64,000 bases of DNA from JAZKDW01 sp040387375 (lineage in GTDB: Bacteria; Pseudomonadota; Gammaproteobacteria; Burkholderiales; Burkholderiaceae_D): contig JAZKDW010000011.1 in the NCBI GenBank assembly GCA_040387375.1, positions 97,252 through 161,251 on the forward strand, read 5' to 3'. A program made the translations under genes and the position numbers. Below are positions 23,928 to 33,373 of this stretch, piece after piece (the stretch's first letter is position 1; the number at the start of each line of letters is the position of its first letter). The notes under the pieces are model-generated. The model was not told the origin of the DNA. It was given only the letters and a program-made list of their open reading frames with translations, and made no database searches.

Positions 23928-25226
23928 ATGACTTCTCAACTCCCAGCCAATAAAAACGATCTTCTTTTCGAACGCGCGCAGCGCACTACGCCGGGCGGCG
24001 TCAATTCGCCGGTGCGGGCATTCCGCTCGGTGGGCGGCACACCGCGTTTCATCACCCGTGCCGAGGGTCCCTATTTCTGGGATGCCGAGGACAGGCGCTA
24101 CATCGACTACATAGGCTCGTGGGGCCCGGCCATTGTCGGCCATGCCCACCCGACCGTGATCAAGGCGGTGCAGGATGCGGCGGCACGGGGCCTGAGTTTT
24201 GGCGCCCCGACCGAGGGCGAGATCGAGATGGCGGAAGAAATCTGCCGGCTGGTGCCATCGATCGAGCAGGTGCGGCTGGTGTCCAGCGGCACCGAAGCGG
24301 CGATGAGCGCATTGCGCCTGGCGCGCGGCGCCACCGGCCGCGACACCATCGTCAAGTTCGAAGGCTGCTACCACGGCCATGCCGACTCATTGCTGGTGAA
24401 AGCCGGCAGCGGCTTGCTGACCTTTGGCAATCCGACCTCGGCCGGCGTGCCGGCGGATTTCGCCAGACACACGCTGGTCCTCGACTACAACAATCCCCAG
24501 CAGCTCGAAGAATTATTCGATCGGATCGGCGACTCGATCGCCTGCGTGATCGTCGAACCGGTAGCCGGCAACATGAACCTGCTGCCGGCGACACCGGCGT
24601 TCCTGCAAACGATGCGGCGGGTTTGCAGCAAGCATGGCGCGGTGCTGATCTTTGATGAAGTGATGTCCGGATTCCGGGTCGCGTTGGGCGGCGCGCAGGC
24701 GATATACGGCGTCACGCCGGACCTGACCGTGCTCGGCAAGGTGATCGGCGGCGGCCTGCCCGTCGCCGCCTTCGGCGGCCGCGCCGATCTGATGGCGCAT
24801 CTGGCGCCGCTGGGAGCGGTCTATCAGGCTGGCACCCTGTCGGGCAACCCGGTTGCGGTGGCTGCGGGCATGAGCACACTCAAGCTGATTCAGGCCGACG
24901 GCTTTTATGAGTCGCTGAGCGCGCAGACCGCGAAGCTGGCGCAGGGCCTGTCTGCTGCGGCCAGAGAGGCAGGCTTGACGTTCTGCGCCAATTCGGTCGG
25001 CGGCATGTTCGGCCTGTACTTCGCGGAAAACATCCCGACAAATTATGCCGAGATGATGGCGTGCGACAAAACACGCTTTAATGCTTTTTTCCACGCGATG
25101 CTCGACGCCGGCGTCTATCTGGCGCCCTCCGCATTCGAAGCGGGTTTTGTATCGGCGCGGCATGATGATGCAGTGATCGAAGCGACGATCACTGCCGCGC
25201 GGGGAGCCTTTGCCGGCCTGGCCTGA
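23928..25226 (+). CDS. hemL: Glutamate-1-semialdehyde 2,1-aminomutase
   Basis: A 432-aa PLP enzyme. TPGGVNSPVRAF and the Lys271 Schiff base site in VLGKVIGGGLPVAA mark HemL, with FDEVMSGFR carrying the PLP-binding Asp. It converts glutamate-1-semialdehyde to 5-aminolevulinate in C5-pathway tetrapyrrole synthesis, so this organism makes heme from glutamyl-tRNA. The length is normal. The stop codon TGA is the same TGA that begins the interspersed repeat copy B, so the final residue or two may have been set by that insertion. Confidence 0.96.
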   Translation: MTSQLPANKNDLLFERAQRTTPGGVNSPVRAFRSVGGTPRFITRAEGPYFWDAEDRRYIDYIGSWGPAIVGHAHPTVIKAVQDAAARGLSFGAPTEGEIEMAEEICRLVPSIEQVRLVSSGTEAAMSALRLARGATGRDTIVKFEGCYHGHADSLLVKAGSGLLTFGNPTSAGVPADFARHTLVLDYNNPQQLEELFDRIGDSIACVIVEPVAGNMNLLPATPAFLQTMRRVCSKHGAVLIFDEVMSGFRVALGGAQAIYGVTPDLTVLGKVIGGGLPVAAFGGRADLMAHLAPLGAVYQAGTLSGNPVAVAAGMSTLKLIQADGFYESLSAQTAKLAQGLSAAAREAGLTFCANSVGGMFGLYFAENIPTNYAEMMACDKTRFNAFFHAMLDAGVYLAPSAFEAGFVSARHDDAVIEATITAARGAFAGLA

Positions 25227-25505
25227 GCTCGACATTATCCATTCAGCTGGCATGACAAAGCGAATCGATGAAGCGATCCACCAAAGGGCGTGGAATTTTT
25301 GTCGTGTCGGGCCTGCGGGACGTCGACGTTCTTCCCCCGAACTAGCGGGTTATGGATTCCCTCTTGCGAGGGAATGACGGTAGTAATGGCGACGCTCTCC
25401 ACTCTTGCCACCGTCGTTCCCGTGGAAACGGGAACCCAGACTGAGCTTGCATCACGAGACCGATACGCTCAGCTACGCCGCATGAATGGATAAAGTCCAG
25501 CTGAG
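25223..25505. repeat. Interspersed palindromic repeat, copy B (most complete, about 283 bp)
   Basis: The outer ends are imperfect inverted repeats: the left begins CTGAGCTCGACATTATCCAT and the right, read inward, begins CTCAGCTGGACTTTATCCAT. Inside lie a hairpin at about 25352-25376 (GGATTCCCTC ... GAGGGAATGACGG) and another at about 25411-25437 (GTCGTTCCCGTGG ... CGGGAACCCAG). It follows hemL directly and is probably its transcription end. No reading frame of note is present. The remainder up to corA (25506-25573) holds nothing recognisable. Confidence 0.8.
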
Positions 25506-25573
25506 GTGTAACAAGCGGCCACGGAATTGCATGCCGCGCTCGAAAGCGAGCCAGGCATGCGCATCCATGCAGG

Positions 25574-26545
25574 TTATTTAAGCTTCAGCCATCCTCGCTT
25601 GCGGAAATACAGGAACGGCGCGATCGCACTGCCCAGCATCAGCAAAATCGCGAACGGATATCCAAAGTCCCAGTTCAACTCCGGCAGAATCTTGAAATTC
25701 ATGCCGTAAATGCTGGCGATCAGCGTCGGCGGCAGGAACGCTACCGACGCCACCGAGAAAATCTTGATGATCTTGTTCTGATTGATGTTGATGAAACCGA
25801 CGGTTGCATCCATCAGGAAGTTGATCTTGTCGAACAAAAAAGCGGTATGGCTGTCGAGCGACTCGATATCGCGCAGAATTTGCCGGGCTTCTTCGAACTG
25901 GTCTGAATTGAGCAAACGTCCGCGCGTGAGGAAACTGACCGCCCGGCGCGTATCCATCATGTTGCGACGGATGCGTCCGTTCAAATCCTCTTCCTGCGCC
26001 ATCGCATTCAGGGATTCAGCCGCGTCCTGATCGGTAAATTCTTTCTGCAAGACGCTGCGGCTGACTTCCTCGAGGTTCTGGTAAATACCCTCCAGCGCAT
26101 CGGCGCAATATTCAGCGTCGGTTGCATACAGATCGAGCAGCACATCCTTGTAATCATTGATCGATCCGGGCCGCGAGCGGGCACGCATGCGCACCAGGCG
26201 AAATACCGGCAAGTCATCGGTATGCACTGAAAACAGCATGTTTTTCGCGAGAATGAAGGCCACCGTGATTGCCCGCGACGGACCGTCATCTTCTTCCAGC
26301 AAAAAATCGGTGCGCAGATGCAGGTCGCCATTTTCCGCTTCGTAGTAACGGGCCGACGCTTCAATGTCCTTTACTTCGTCTTCGCCGGGCAGCGGCACGT
26401 CGTAAATGCTCTTGATCCAGTCGCGTTCCTCATCATTGGGATCGGTCAGATCGACCCAAACCGGCTCGACCTTTTCCAGATCGGCGCGGCTGTCGATGTT
26501 GACCTGGCTCAGCCGCCCGTTTTGCAAGACGAATACGTTAATCAT
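25574..26545 (-). CDS. corA: CorA-family magnesium/cobalt transporter
   Basis: A 323-aa protein. The large N-terminal cytoplasmic domain ends in a long helical stalk (about residues 150-260). Two C-terminal membrane segments follow, IFSVASVAFLPPTLIASIYGMNF with the signature YGMNF, and FAILLMLGSAIAPFLYF, and the tail is basic (RKRGWLKLK). These features define the pentameric CorA channel for Mg2+ uptake. Start ATG at 26545 has a GGAGAG ribosome site. It is monocistronic, with a 335-bp untranslated interval upstream. Confidence 0.95.
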   Translation of the reverse strand: MINVFVLQNGRLSQVNIDSRADLEKVEPVWVDLTDPNDEERDWIKSIYDVPLPGEDEVKDIEASARYYEAENGDLHLRTDFLLEEDDGPSRAITVAFILAKNMLFSVHTDDLPVFRLVRMRARSRPGSINDYKDVLLDLYATDAEYCADALEGIYQNLEEVSRSVLQKEFTDQDAAESLNAMAQEEDLNGRIRRNMMDTRRAVSFLTRGRLLNSDQFEEARQILRDIESLDSHTAFLFDKINFLMDATVGFININQNKIIKIFSVASVAFLPPTLIASIYGMNFKILPELNWDFGYPFAILLMLGSAIAPFLYFRKRGWLKLK

Positions 26546-26880
26546 GTGCTCTCCCTGCTGCGCCTGCAGGCACAGCCCACCCCGCAGAGGACCTCTGCAG
26601 GTAAAAAATATCTTGGGGAACGCGGCCTGAATCAGCCTTGGACGCGACCACCCACCATTAATGGCGAGAGGGCGCTCTGGAAAGCTCGCAGATTAGCGCT
26701 ATCTCGCCGACTGGCCGTCCGGCGACGGCTGATAACTATCAGATGGAATACCCAAAACGGGCCTCCGGAAACGAAAACAGCGCAAGTGTACTTTCAACGA
26801 GAAGCAGAGGCAAGCGTCAAACGAAATGAGCCGCTTTTCCGGCAATCCATGTTGCCAAGCTAGTCAGGTTCAGGACTTTT
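26546..26880 (-). promoter_or_regulatory. Long leader region upstream of corA, possibly structured
   Basis: The 335 bp between mtgA and corA contains no credible gene. Read leftward toward corA, it includes a palindrome GCAGAGGTCCTCTGC (26583-26597), about 40 bp before the corA start. The rest is CG-rich with several short inverted blocks. Magnesium transporter genes often have regulatory leaders, but I do not recognise a known riboswitch consensus here. Confidence 0.3.
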
Positions 26881-27576
26881 TCACGGCAGTTCAGCAGACC
26901 CCATGCGTCGCAAGATCAGGCCGGTACGACGTCCCAGATAACCCGAGCCCTGGTTTTTATCGTAAAAGCGCGGATTGGGCAGCATCACGGCCAAGCGGGC
27001 TGACTGGCTCGCACTGAGCTGGGCTGCGGATACGCCGTAGTAATGGCGGGCGGCGGCTTCGGCGCCAAACACGCCACTGCCCCATTCAACAACATTGAGA
27101 TAGATCTCGAAAATGCGCTCTTTATCCATCCAGAATTCGAGCATGTACGTGATCACGAATTCCTGCGCCTTGCGGACATAACTTCGGTCACCGGATAAAA
27201 ACAGGTTCTTGGCAAGCTGCTGGGTAATCGTCGAGCCGCCGGCGACCACCTTGCCCTTTTTCGTATTCTTTTCATACGCCTTTAACAAGGCGTCCCAGTC
27301 AACGCCGACATGCTCCGAAAAATTGGAGTCTTCCGATGCAATGATCGCGCGCTTCAGATTATTCGAGATGCGCTGATAAGGCACCCATTTATATTTGAGC
27401 GCCGCCTTCGGGTTTTTGTCCTGCAGCACCGACAGTTGCTGGCGCATGAAGCTGGTTGAGCCTGGATTGTGATCCACCCACCACCAGATCTGCAAAAAGA
27501 AGTACAACTGAATGACCAGCACGATGGCGACCGGCACAATAATCAGCCACAAGAACAGCTTGCGCAATATTTTCAT
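26881..27576 (-). CDS. mtgA: Monofunctional biosynthetic peptidoglycan transglycosylase
   Basis: A 231-aa glycosyltransferase family 51 protein. One N-terminal membrane helix (LFLWLIIVPVAIVLVIQLYFFL, in parts) is followed by the lipid II polymerase domain: catalytic Glu in AIIASEDSNFSEHVGVDWDAL (in parts), GGSTITQQLAKNLFL, KAQEFVITYMLE and EIYLNVVEWGSGVFG. There is no transpeptidase domain. Start chosen at 27576 (MKILRKL). A GTG at 27588 is an alternative, and the larger open frame overlaps aroE. It lies just downstream of aroE in the same direction. Confidence 0.94.
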   Translation of the reverse strand: MKILRKLFLWLIIVPVAIVLVIQLYFFLQIWWWVDHNPGSTSFMRQQLSVLQDKNPKAALKYKWVPYQRISNNLKRAIIASEDSNFSEHVGVDWDALLKAYEKNTKKGKVVAGGSTITQQLAKNLFLSGDRSYVRKAQEFVITYMLEFWMDKERIFEIYLNVVEWGSGVFGAEAAARHYYGVSAAQLSASQSARLAVMLPNPRFYDKNQGSGYLGRRTGLILRRMGSAELP

Positions 27577-27602
27577 TTTTTTATTCACCGGCCTGGCCGG
27601 TA

Positions 27603-28427
27603 TTACCTTGTTGCGCGCAGCTCGGAGAATACGGGGGCGGTGTCGGGCCGGATGTCGCGCCACAGGAAAAACGATTCGGCCGCCTGCTCGACCAGCATGC
27701 CCAAACCATCTCTCACCGCAGCGCCATGTTGCGCGGCAAACTGCATGAAGACGGTTGGTTCGCTCCCATACATCATGTCGACCGCAAATGCATAGTCACC
27801 GAATACGGAGGGCGGGATGGCGGGCACTTCGGCGGCGATGCTGGCGGAGGTCGCGTTGACTATGATGTCGAACGTGCCCCGCAGGCTTGAAAAATCAGCC
27901 GCAAGAATATTGTCGTGCGCGCTTGCGAACTGCTGTGCCAGTTCTACCGCCTTCGACTGGGTGCGATTGGCAATCACCAGTTCAGCCGGACCTTCTGACA
28001 AAAATGGCAGGATGACACCGCGCGCGGCGCCGCCGGCACCGAGCAGCAATACTCTTTTCCCGGTCATTGGAACACCGGCATTTTTCACGATATCGGCCAC
28101 CAGTCCGACACCATCCGTGTTGTCGCCGACAATGGCGCCGTCAATGAATTTCAGCGTATTGACCGCGCCGGCGGCACGCGCCCGCGCGGTAAGTTCATGG
28201 GCCAGCGCATGTGCTTCCAGCTTGAAAGGCACCGTGACGTTGGCGCCCCGCCCACCTCGCTTTATGAACGCCTGCACGGTGGCGACAAATCCGTCCAGCG
28301 GCGCCAGCAGGCGCTCGTAGACCAGGTTCTGTCTTGTCTGCGCCGCAAAGCGCGCATGGATGTCCGGCGATTTGCTGTGGGAGACCGGATGTCCGATCAC
28401 CGCGTACAGGTCTGGCTTGTCTGTCAA
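27603..28427 (-). CDS. aroE: Shikimate dehydrogenase (NADP+)
   Basis: A 274-aa protein. The shikimate-binding segment VIGHPVSHSKSPDIHARF (in parts), catalytic Lys in NVTVPFKLEAH, Asp in GDNTDGVG, and the NADP loop LLGAGGAARGVI with NRTQSKA are all present. It reduces 3-dehydroshikimate in chorismate synthesis, and the window also carries aroQ, the preceding step. It starts 2 bp after the TonB-like gene, so the rnb-tonB-aroE-mtgA order looks like one transcription unit. Confidence 0.96.
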   Translation of the reverse strand: MTDKPDLYAVIGHPVSHSKSPDIHARFAAQTRQNLVYERLLAPLDGFVATVQAFIKRGGRGANVTVPFKLEAHALAHELTARARAAGAVNTLKFIDGAIVGDNTDGVGLVADIVKNAGVPMTGKRVLLLGAGGAARGVILPFLSEGPAELVIANRTQSKAVELAQQFASAHDNILAADFSSLRGTFDIIVNATSASIAAEVPAIPPSVFGDYAFAVDMMYGSEPTVFMQFAAQHGAAVRDGLGMLVEQAAESFFLWRDIRPDTAPVFSELRATR

Positions 28428-28429
28428 AA

Positions 28430-29320
28430 CTATCCCCCTCGTAATTCTGCTTCAAGCACATCGTCGCGTGTGAATTTGAAGCGGGTAATGATTTCCCATA
28501 CATCGTTCTTGCCGGTCGAGCGCATCCTTTCGGGAAACGGCCCGAATGGCGCTGCTCCGCGCACGATGCGCAATGCCGCTTGATCGAGCGCGGCATTGCC
28601 CGAACTGATCTCGACACGGGGACCGCCTTCTTTTTCGTAAATGGAGCCATTGTCAAAAATGGGAATATAAATCACCAGTTCGCCGTACAGCTTCTTGCCG
28701 TTTTGCTGCGGAAATCTGACCGTGCCCAGATTTTCTATCTTTTTTTGCAAGGTGGCGTAATACATTGCATAACCCACTTCGCGCGTGCTCGGCGTTATCT
28801 GGGTTTTTTTCGGACGCTTGTTGTAGTCCTCGATGTTCTTGGCGATTTCCGCTTCCCTCCGCTGCAGCGCCTTCGCGCTATCGACCTTGTCGGCACCGTC
28901 CGGTAGCGGCGGTGCTGGTTGCGGCCGGTCCTGGTCGCTCAGCGGTGGAGCGGAAAACGGCGTCTTTCTGGTTGCCTGGGAAAGCAGCCTGTGCTGTTGC
29001 TCCTCGAGTTCGGCGATACGGCGTTTTGTCGCCTGGACACTGTCGCCATCCTCGCTCCTGCGCAGATCGGGCAGCGGCGATTTTGCCCGGCCGGCGTCGG
29101 CATTGCCGCCACCGTCGAGATTGGCCTGTGCCAGGGCATCGGCCTTGAGCGGCTTTTTATCGTGTTTCGCATTGACCAGGATGACTTCCAGTCCCGGATC
29201 GGCAGGCTGAAAACGGAATGCATCGGGCGTAGAAAATCGCACCGCCAGCATTGCGCCATGCGCCAGTACCGAAGCGGCAATGGCGATGCTCAGCGTGCGA
29301 TTTTTAACAGGTAAGTTCAC
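28430..29320 (-). CDS. TonB-family (TonB C-terminal domain) membrane protein
   Basis: A 296-aa protein with an N-terminal membrane anchor (LSIAIAASVLAHGAMLAV), a long charged helical/linker region (residues about 60-180, with the coiled-coil-like KRRIAELEEQQHRLLSQ), and a C-terminal TonB-like domain. That domain has the pattern YAMYYATLQKKIENLGTVRFP, GELVIYIPIFDNGSIYE and DQAALRIVRGAAPFGPFP. TonB proteins transmit proton-motive force to outer-membrane receptors, but no exbB/exbD or receptor lies beside it. Such genes are common next to aroE and an RNB exonuclease gene in Burkholderiales, where their role is unclear. Confidence 0.82.
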   Translation of the reverse strand: MNLPVKNRTLSIAIAASVLAHGAMLAVRFSTPDAFRFQPADPGLEVILVNAKHDKKPLKADALAQANLDGGGNADAGRAKSPLPDLRRSEDGDSVQATKRRIAELEEQQHRLLSQATRKTPFSAPPLSDQDRPQPAPPLPDGADKVDSAKALQRREAEIAKNIEDYNKRPKKTQITPSTREVGYAMYYATLQKKIENLGTVRFPQQNGKKLYGELVIYIPIFDNGSIYEKEGGPRVEISSGNAALDQAALRIVRGAAPFGPFPERMRSTGKNDVWEIITRFKFTRDDVLEAELRGG

Positions 29321-29413
29321 GCGCGATAGGAAAAAGAGTTGCCATGAGTAATGAGTTCTACGAGAATTCTACGACAAAGCCTGGCGATTTTTAGCCCGGC
29401 TTTTCAGAATGAA

Positions 29414-31450
29414 TCACTCTGGTGTCGATTGCACATCATCAATGCGCGCGGCTGTGGTTATTTCGTCGCCCACAGCACTGGCCTCTCCCTCAGCCGTTTC
29501 CCCACCCTCGGCCTCATCGTCATCAGTCTCCGGCACCGATTCAAGCGCAGGTGTGCTGGCAATGTCGAGCAGGCGCGCTTCGATCGTCAGTTCCACTTCA
29601 TCCCAGCGCAATAAATCCAGCCTGACCTGCGTACCGCGCGCCACCTGCGGCATGCCCGGCAGCTTGATCACCAGCGGAATATCAACCAGACGCGTGATCT
29701 CATCTTTCAGCACGACGGCATCAACCTGCTTCGCCTGTTCCTGCCGCAGCCAGCGCAGACACCAGTAACGTTCCATGTTGAACTGGAAATCGGCGTAAGC
29801 GCCATAAGCACCGTCAAACGCGGACACGATCGCAAACAAGTCCGCATCCCGCGGCTTGAACGGCGCCACCAGAGGCGCGGCGACGCCGTGCTCGACACAT
29901 GCCAGAATCTGCCATTGATTGACCAGGTCGGGGTAACGGCGCAACGGCGACGTGCTCCAGGCATATTGATCAACCCCCAAACCCTGGTGCGGCGCCGCGT
30001 GCGTCACCATCCGCACCTGCATCTTGGCAGCCCAGCCGCCGCTGCCGCCACCCTGGCTGCGGTAAATCCCCGGCACGCCGTGCTCATGCATCATCTTGCC
30101 CCAGCTGCTGTTGGCAAAAATCATCAGCTCGGCGACGATTTTATCGAGCGGCGCACCGCGCTTGCGGCGGCTGATGGTGACGATATCGTCTTCCACATAA
30201 AAATTGAAATCGACCCGATTGGTTTGTTCCGGCCTGAGGCCAAAACCCTCGCGTTTGGCCATGCGGCCTTTTTCCAGCACTTGCGCCCACTGCCATATCA
30301 GCGCGATGTCAGCCTTGTGCGGATAATCGCCGGCGCCGAGCGCGAGGTTCTCTTCGGTCACCAGCGCATCAAGATCGTTGTGGCGCAGGTTGGCGGCAAT
30401 CGGCACTGTTTCCGCCCTGGTTTCAGTACTGATGACGGACCAGTCAGCCGGGTCGAGTGTGGCGTACAGCGACACTGCGGGGCAGGTGCGGCCTTCGGCC
30501 AGTGTGAACGCTTCGACCAGCGCATCCGGCAGCATCGTGATTTTGTCACCGGGCATGTACACGGTGGATAAACGCTGCCGCGCGATGGCGTCAATTGCAT
30601 CGCCGCGCAAAATGCCCAGCGCTGGCGCGGCGATATGGATGCCGATGCGCACATTGCCATCGGCGAGCGTAACGACTGAAAACGCGTCGTCGATTTCCGT
30701 GGTGGTGACGTCGTCGATCGAAAACGCCTGCACGTCGGCGACTGGCAGGGTTGGCATGCCGGGAATGGACATGGCGGGAAAGCCGGTGCCTTTCGGGAAA
30801 TGCTCGATCAGGAATTTCGAAAGATGCAGTTCCTTCGGCGATTTGATGCCGCCGACTGCCAGCATCAACTGCTGCGGTGTGGTGTGCAATTCCGTGCAGG
30901 CGGCGTCGAGTGCCTTGAATTCGATACTGTTTTTATCCGGCTTGAACAGCAGTTGCAGCGCCAGCGGCGCCATTGCGGCGGGCAATCGATTCTGCTTGAG
31001 CTCCTCGACATACTGCGCCTGGATCAAGGCCTGCTGCTTTTTCTTTTCAACGCCGGCCAGCGCTGCCTTGAGCGCTGCCTCGGGGGCGGCCTTGTAGCGG
31101 CCTTTGCCTTTGCGGTAAAAATAAATCGGCGCGGAATGCAGTCTCAGCAGCAAACCTGCGGCTTCGTGCGGTTTGGGCGCCTGTCCGAAATACTCTGCGC
31201 CCAGTTCGGCAAAACCAAATTCTTCCTGGCCGGCGACTTCCCACAGGAAATCAAGGTCGACTTCTGCGGCAACGGCTTGTGCATCGGCCAGCAATTCGGC
31301 CGGCGCCGGCGAGGCAAACTGCAGCAGCACATCCTTGGCACGCACCTTGGTGCGTTTACCGCTTTGCATCTCGACCTGATACGCCTCGCCTTGTTGAGAC
31401 AAGGCCACGCCGGCCTTGAAGTCACCGGATTCTTCAAAAAATAGATTCAT
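29414..31450 (-). CDS. RNB-domain exoribonuclease (RNase II family)
   Basis: A 678-aa protein. The RNB catalytic domain covers about residues 240-540, with the metal-binding aspartates in SIDDVTTTEIDDAFSVV and the segment GDKITMLPDALVEAF, ending with STSPLRRYPDLVNQWQIL. The N-terminal 200 residues lack a clear cold-shock RNA-binding domain, and the acidic C-terminal tail is rich in Glu and Ala. It would degrade RNA 3' to 5'. It is not RNase R, which is longer with an S1 domain. It is the first gene of the rnb-tonB-aroE-mtgA run (gap of 93 bp to the next gene). Confidence 0.85.
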   Translation of the reverse strand: MNLFFEESGDFKAGVALSQQGEAYQVEMQSGKRTKVRAKDVLLQFASPAPAELLADAQAVAAEVDLDFLWEVAGQEEFGFAELGAEYFGQAPKPHEAAGLLLRLHSAPIYFYRKGKGRYKAAPEAALKAALAGVEKKKQQALIQAQYVEELKQNRLPAAMAPLALQLLFKPDKNSIEFKALDAACTELHTTPQQLMLAVGGIKSPKELHLSKFLIEHFPKGTGFPAMSIPGMPTLPVADVQAFSIDDVTTTEIDDAFSVVTLADGNVRIGIHIAAPALGILRGDAIDAIARQRLSTVYMPGDKITMLPDALVEAFTLAEGRTCPAVSLYATLDPADWSVISTETRAETVPIAANLRHNDLDALVTEENLALGAGDYPHKADIALIWQWAQVLEKGRMAKREGFGLRPEQTNRVDFNFYVEDDIVTISRRKRGAPLDKIVAELMIFANSSWGKMMHEHGVPGIYRSQGGGSGGWAAKMQVRMVTHAAPHQGLGVDQYAWSTSPLRRYPDLVNQWQILACVEHGVAAPLVAPFKPRDADLFAIVSAFDGAYGAYADFQFNMERYWCLRWLRQEQAKQVDAVVLKDEITRLVDIPLVIKLPGMPQVARGTQVRLDLLRWDEVELTIEARLLDIASTPALESVPETDDDEAEGGETAEGEASAVGDEITTAARIDDVQSTPE

Positions 31451-31483
31451 TAATTACTTTGCTGGTTGAATTTGCTTGTTCGG

Positions 31484-33373
31484 CTACATACCCCAGGCAG
31501 GCTCGGTTGCCTGTCCGCTTGCTTGCTCAGTTGCCTGATAGATGACCTGCGCCCTCAAGTCACGCTCGATGCGCGCCACCACTAACTTGCTGTCGGCATA
31601 TTCCGCGGGCTGGCAGGCAAGCGCTGGCCGTTCGATCTCCAAGCGGCGTACCGTGGTCAGCAGGCCATCCCTGGACTCGTAACTCGACAGATACGAAAAC
31701 CCGCGCTCGGCAATCGTCCGGCCCCTCGGCAGGATCAGCCGGAAGGTCTTTGGCATGCGAATTTCATAACGGTCTTCCAGGCTCCATGCAGGGCACCAGT
31801 ATGGCAGCGTTCGAGCCGCACGTTTATAAATTGCCCGCAAGTGGTCGAACGCGATCGGTCCGACCACCAGCGGCGACAGCGGTATCGTCCCATTTTCCGC
31901 GATCGCAAGAAAATTCCTGATGCTGACATTCAGGCGCATCGTGAACGACTCTCCATTGGCGCCGTCGTCAAACACGATCGTGCCGTCACCTTCGAAATTT
32001 TTTGCGTCCAGCATCTCGCGCACCCATTCGGCCTCCTTGCGCTTGCCGATCGATTGCTGCAATTCCCGCAATTCGATTGCAGCCGCGCCCCTGGCCGTAA
32101 TGCTCAATTCCCCCGTCACCGCGCCATCGTCGGCAAGCACCAGGCGTGTCAGGCGGCGCACCGAAAATTGCGCCGGCCCGGCCATCGGCGTACGCCGCAC
32201 GCCGCTATACCCGGCGGTATGAATCACCGGCTTATCCATGTCCGCAATCGGTAATACCGCAAAAGGCGTGGCCGAACCCGCGGTTGAATCAAGATACAGG
32301 TCGAACGCCGGCAAATAGGTGATCACGTGGTTGAAAGCCGGATACACGACCGAGGGCAGCGCATAGGATGTCTTGTCGCTGTTGATCATCACGGTAGTCG
32401 ACTGGATGCCCTTGGCCGCCAATAATGCTTCCAGCAGCACCACATGGTCCTTGCAATCGCCGTAGCGTTTGGTCAATACCGATTCGGCGTCATGCGGAAC
32501 CCAGCCGTCGTTGCCGACCCAGCTGGCGACATAACGCACATTTTTGGCAACCCATTCATAGAGTGCCTGCGCCTGCGCGCGCGGTTCCTGGATGCCGCGC
32601 GTGATCTGCCCGGCCATCAGCGCGATGGCCGGCGTGACTGCCGCCTTGGCCGCGGCACGCGCTTCATAGGCGGCCGCAAATTCGCCCCAGTCCTTGAAGG
32701 TGGAGGCGATCAGGTGCGGTGTGCTGGCCAGCATGTTCACCGCCGCCGGTTCATTGGCAATAATTGGCAAGTTGCGCGCCTGCCAGCGGTAAATGCGGCG
32801 GCCGTCCTGCTCGCTTGCAGGCAGGCTGTCGACCTGCACCGCTTCAATCTGCAATGGCAACGATGCCGGCACATCGACCGACACATCGATGGCGTCCCAT
32901 GCCAGGCCGCGCGAAAAGACACTGCTCATGTAAAACTGCCCCGGAAAAACAGGTTCTTTCTGCGTCATCCGATATCGGTACACGACGGTGTCGCCGATTT
33001 CCAGATGGGGAAACGTGATCATCAAGGTACTCTGATCGGCCTGGGAAATGCCTGTTCCCGCTGCGAGCATGCCCTGTTGCGTTTGTATGCCGCTCGCACC
33101 CACATCGATCCGGCGGCCGTCTTTTTTCAGGGTGTAGGCTGCCATCAGGTCGGCCTGTTCCATCTTGCTGCTGTAGCTGATCGGCATTTTCCCGCTGTTA
33201 ACCAGTGCGGCGTCGGTCAACAAGCGATACGCAAATTCGCGCACCACACTGAAGGTGGCGTCCGCATTGACGCGATAATCCGCCTGGTATTTCAGAAAAC
33301 GCACATGACCCTCGTCCTGCGCGAAGCAACACGATGCGATGCACCACAGGAACAGGAATAGCACTCGTTTCAT
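31484..33373 (-). CDS. Secreted DUF3857/transglutaminase-like protein
   Basis: A 629-aa protein. The N-terminal signal peptide (MKRVLFLFLWCIASCCFAQ) indicates export. A DUF3857-like beta region (residues about 20-220) is followed by a transglutaminase-like domain, with catalytic Cys in LTKRYGDCKDHVVLLEALL and His in FNHVITYLPAFDLYLDSTAG (in parts). A beta-rich C-terminal domain follows. Substrates are unknown; the fold hydrolyses or crosslinks amide bonds. The start overlaps the ubiC stop by 4 bp (ATGA). There is no lipobox. Confidence 0.8.
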   Translation of the reverse strand: MKRVLFLFLWCIASCCFAQDEGHVRFLKYQADYRVNADATFSVVREFAYRLLTDAALVNSGKMPISYSSKMEQADLMAAYTLKKDGRRIDVGASGIQTQQGMLAAGTGISQADQSTLMITFPHLEIGDTVVYRYRMTQKEPVFPGQFYMSSVFSRGLAWDAIDVSVDVPASLPLQIEAVQVDSLPASEQDGRRIYRWQARNLPIIANEPAAVNMLASTPHLIASTFKDWGEFAAAYEARAAAKAAVTPAIALMAGQITRGIQEPRAQAQALYEWVAKNVRYVASWVGNDGWVPHDAESVLTKRYGDCKDHVVLLEALLAAKGIQSTTVMINSDKTSYALPSVVYPAFNHVITYLPAFDLYLDSTAGSATPFAVLPIADMDKPVIHTAGYSGVRRTPMAGPAQFSVRRLTRLVLADDGAVTGELSITARGAAAIELRELQQSIGKRKEAEWVREMLDAKNFEGDGTIVFDDGANGESFTMRLNVSIRNFLAIAENGTIPLSPLVVGPIAFDHLRAIYKRAARTLPYWCPAWSLEDRYEIRMPKTFRLILPRGRTIAERGFSYLSSYESRDGLLTTVRRLEIERPALACQPAEYADSKLVVARIERDLRAQVIYQATEQASGQATEPAWGM

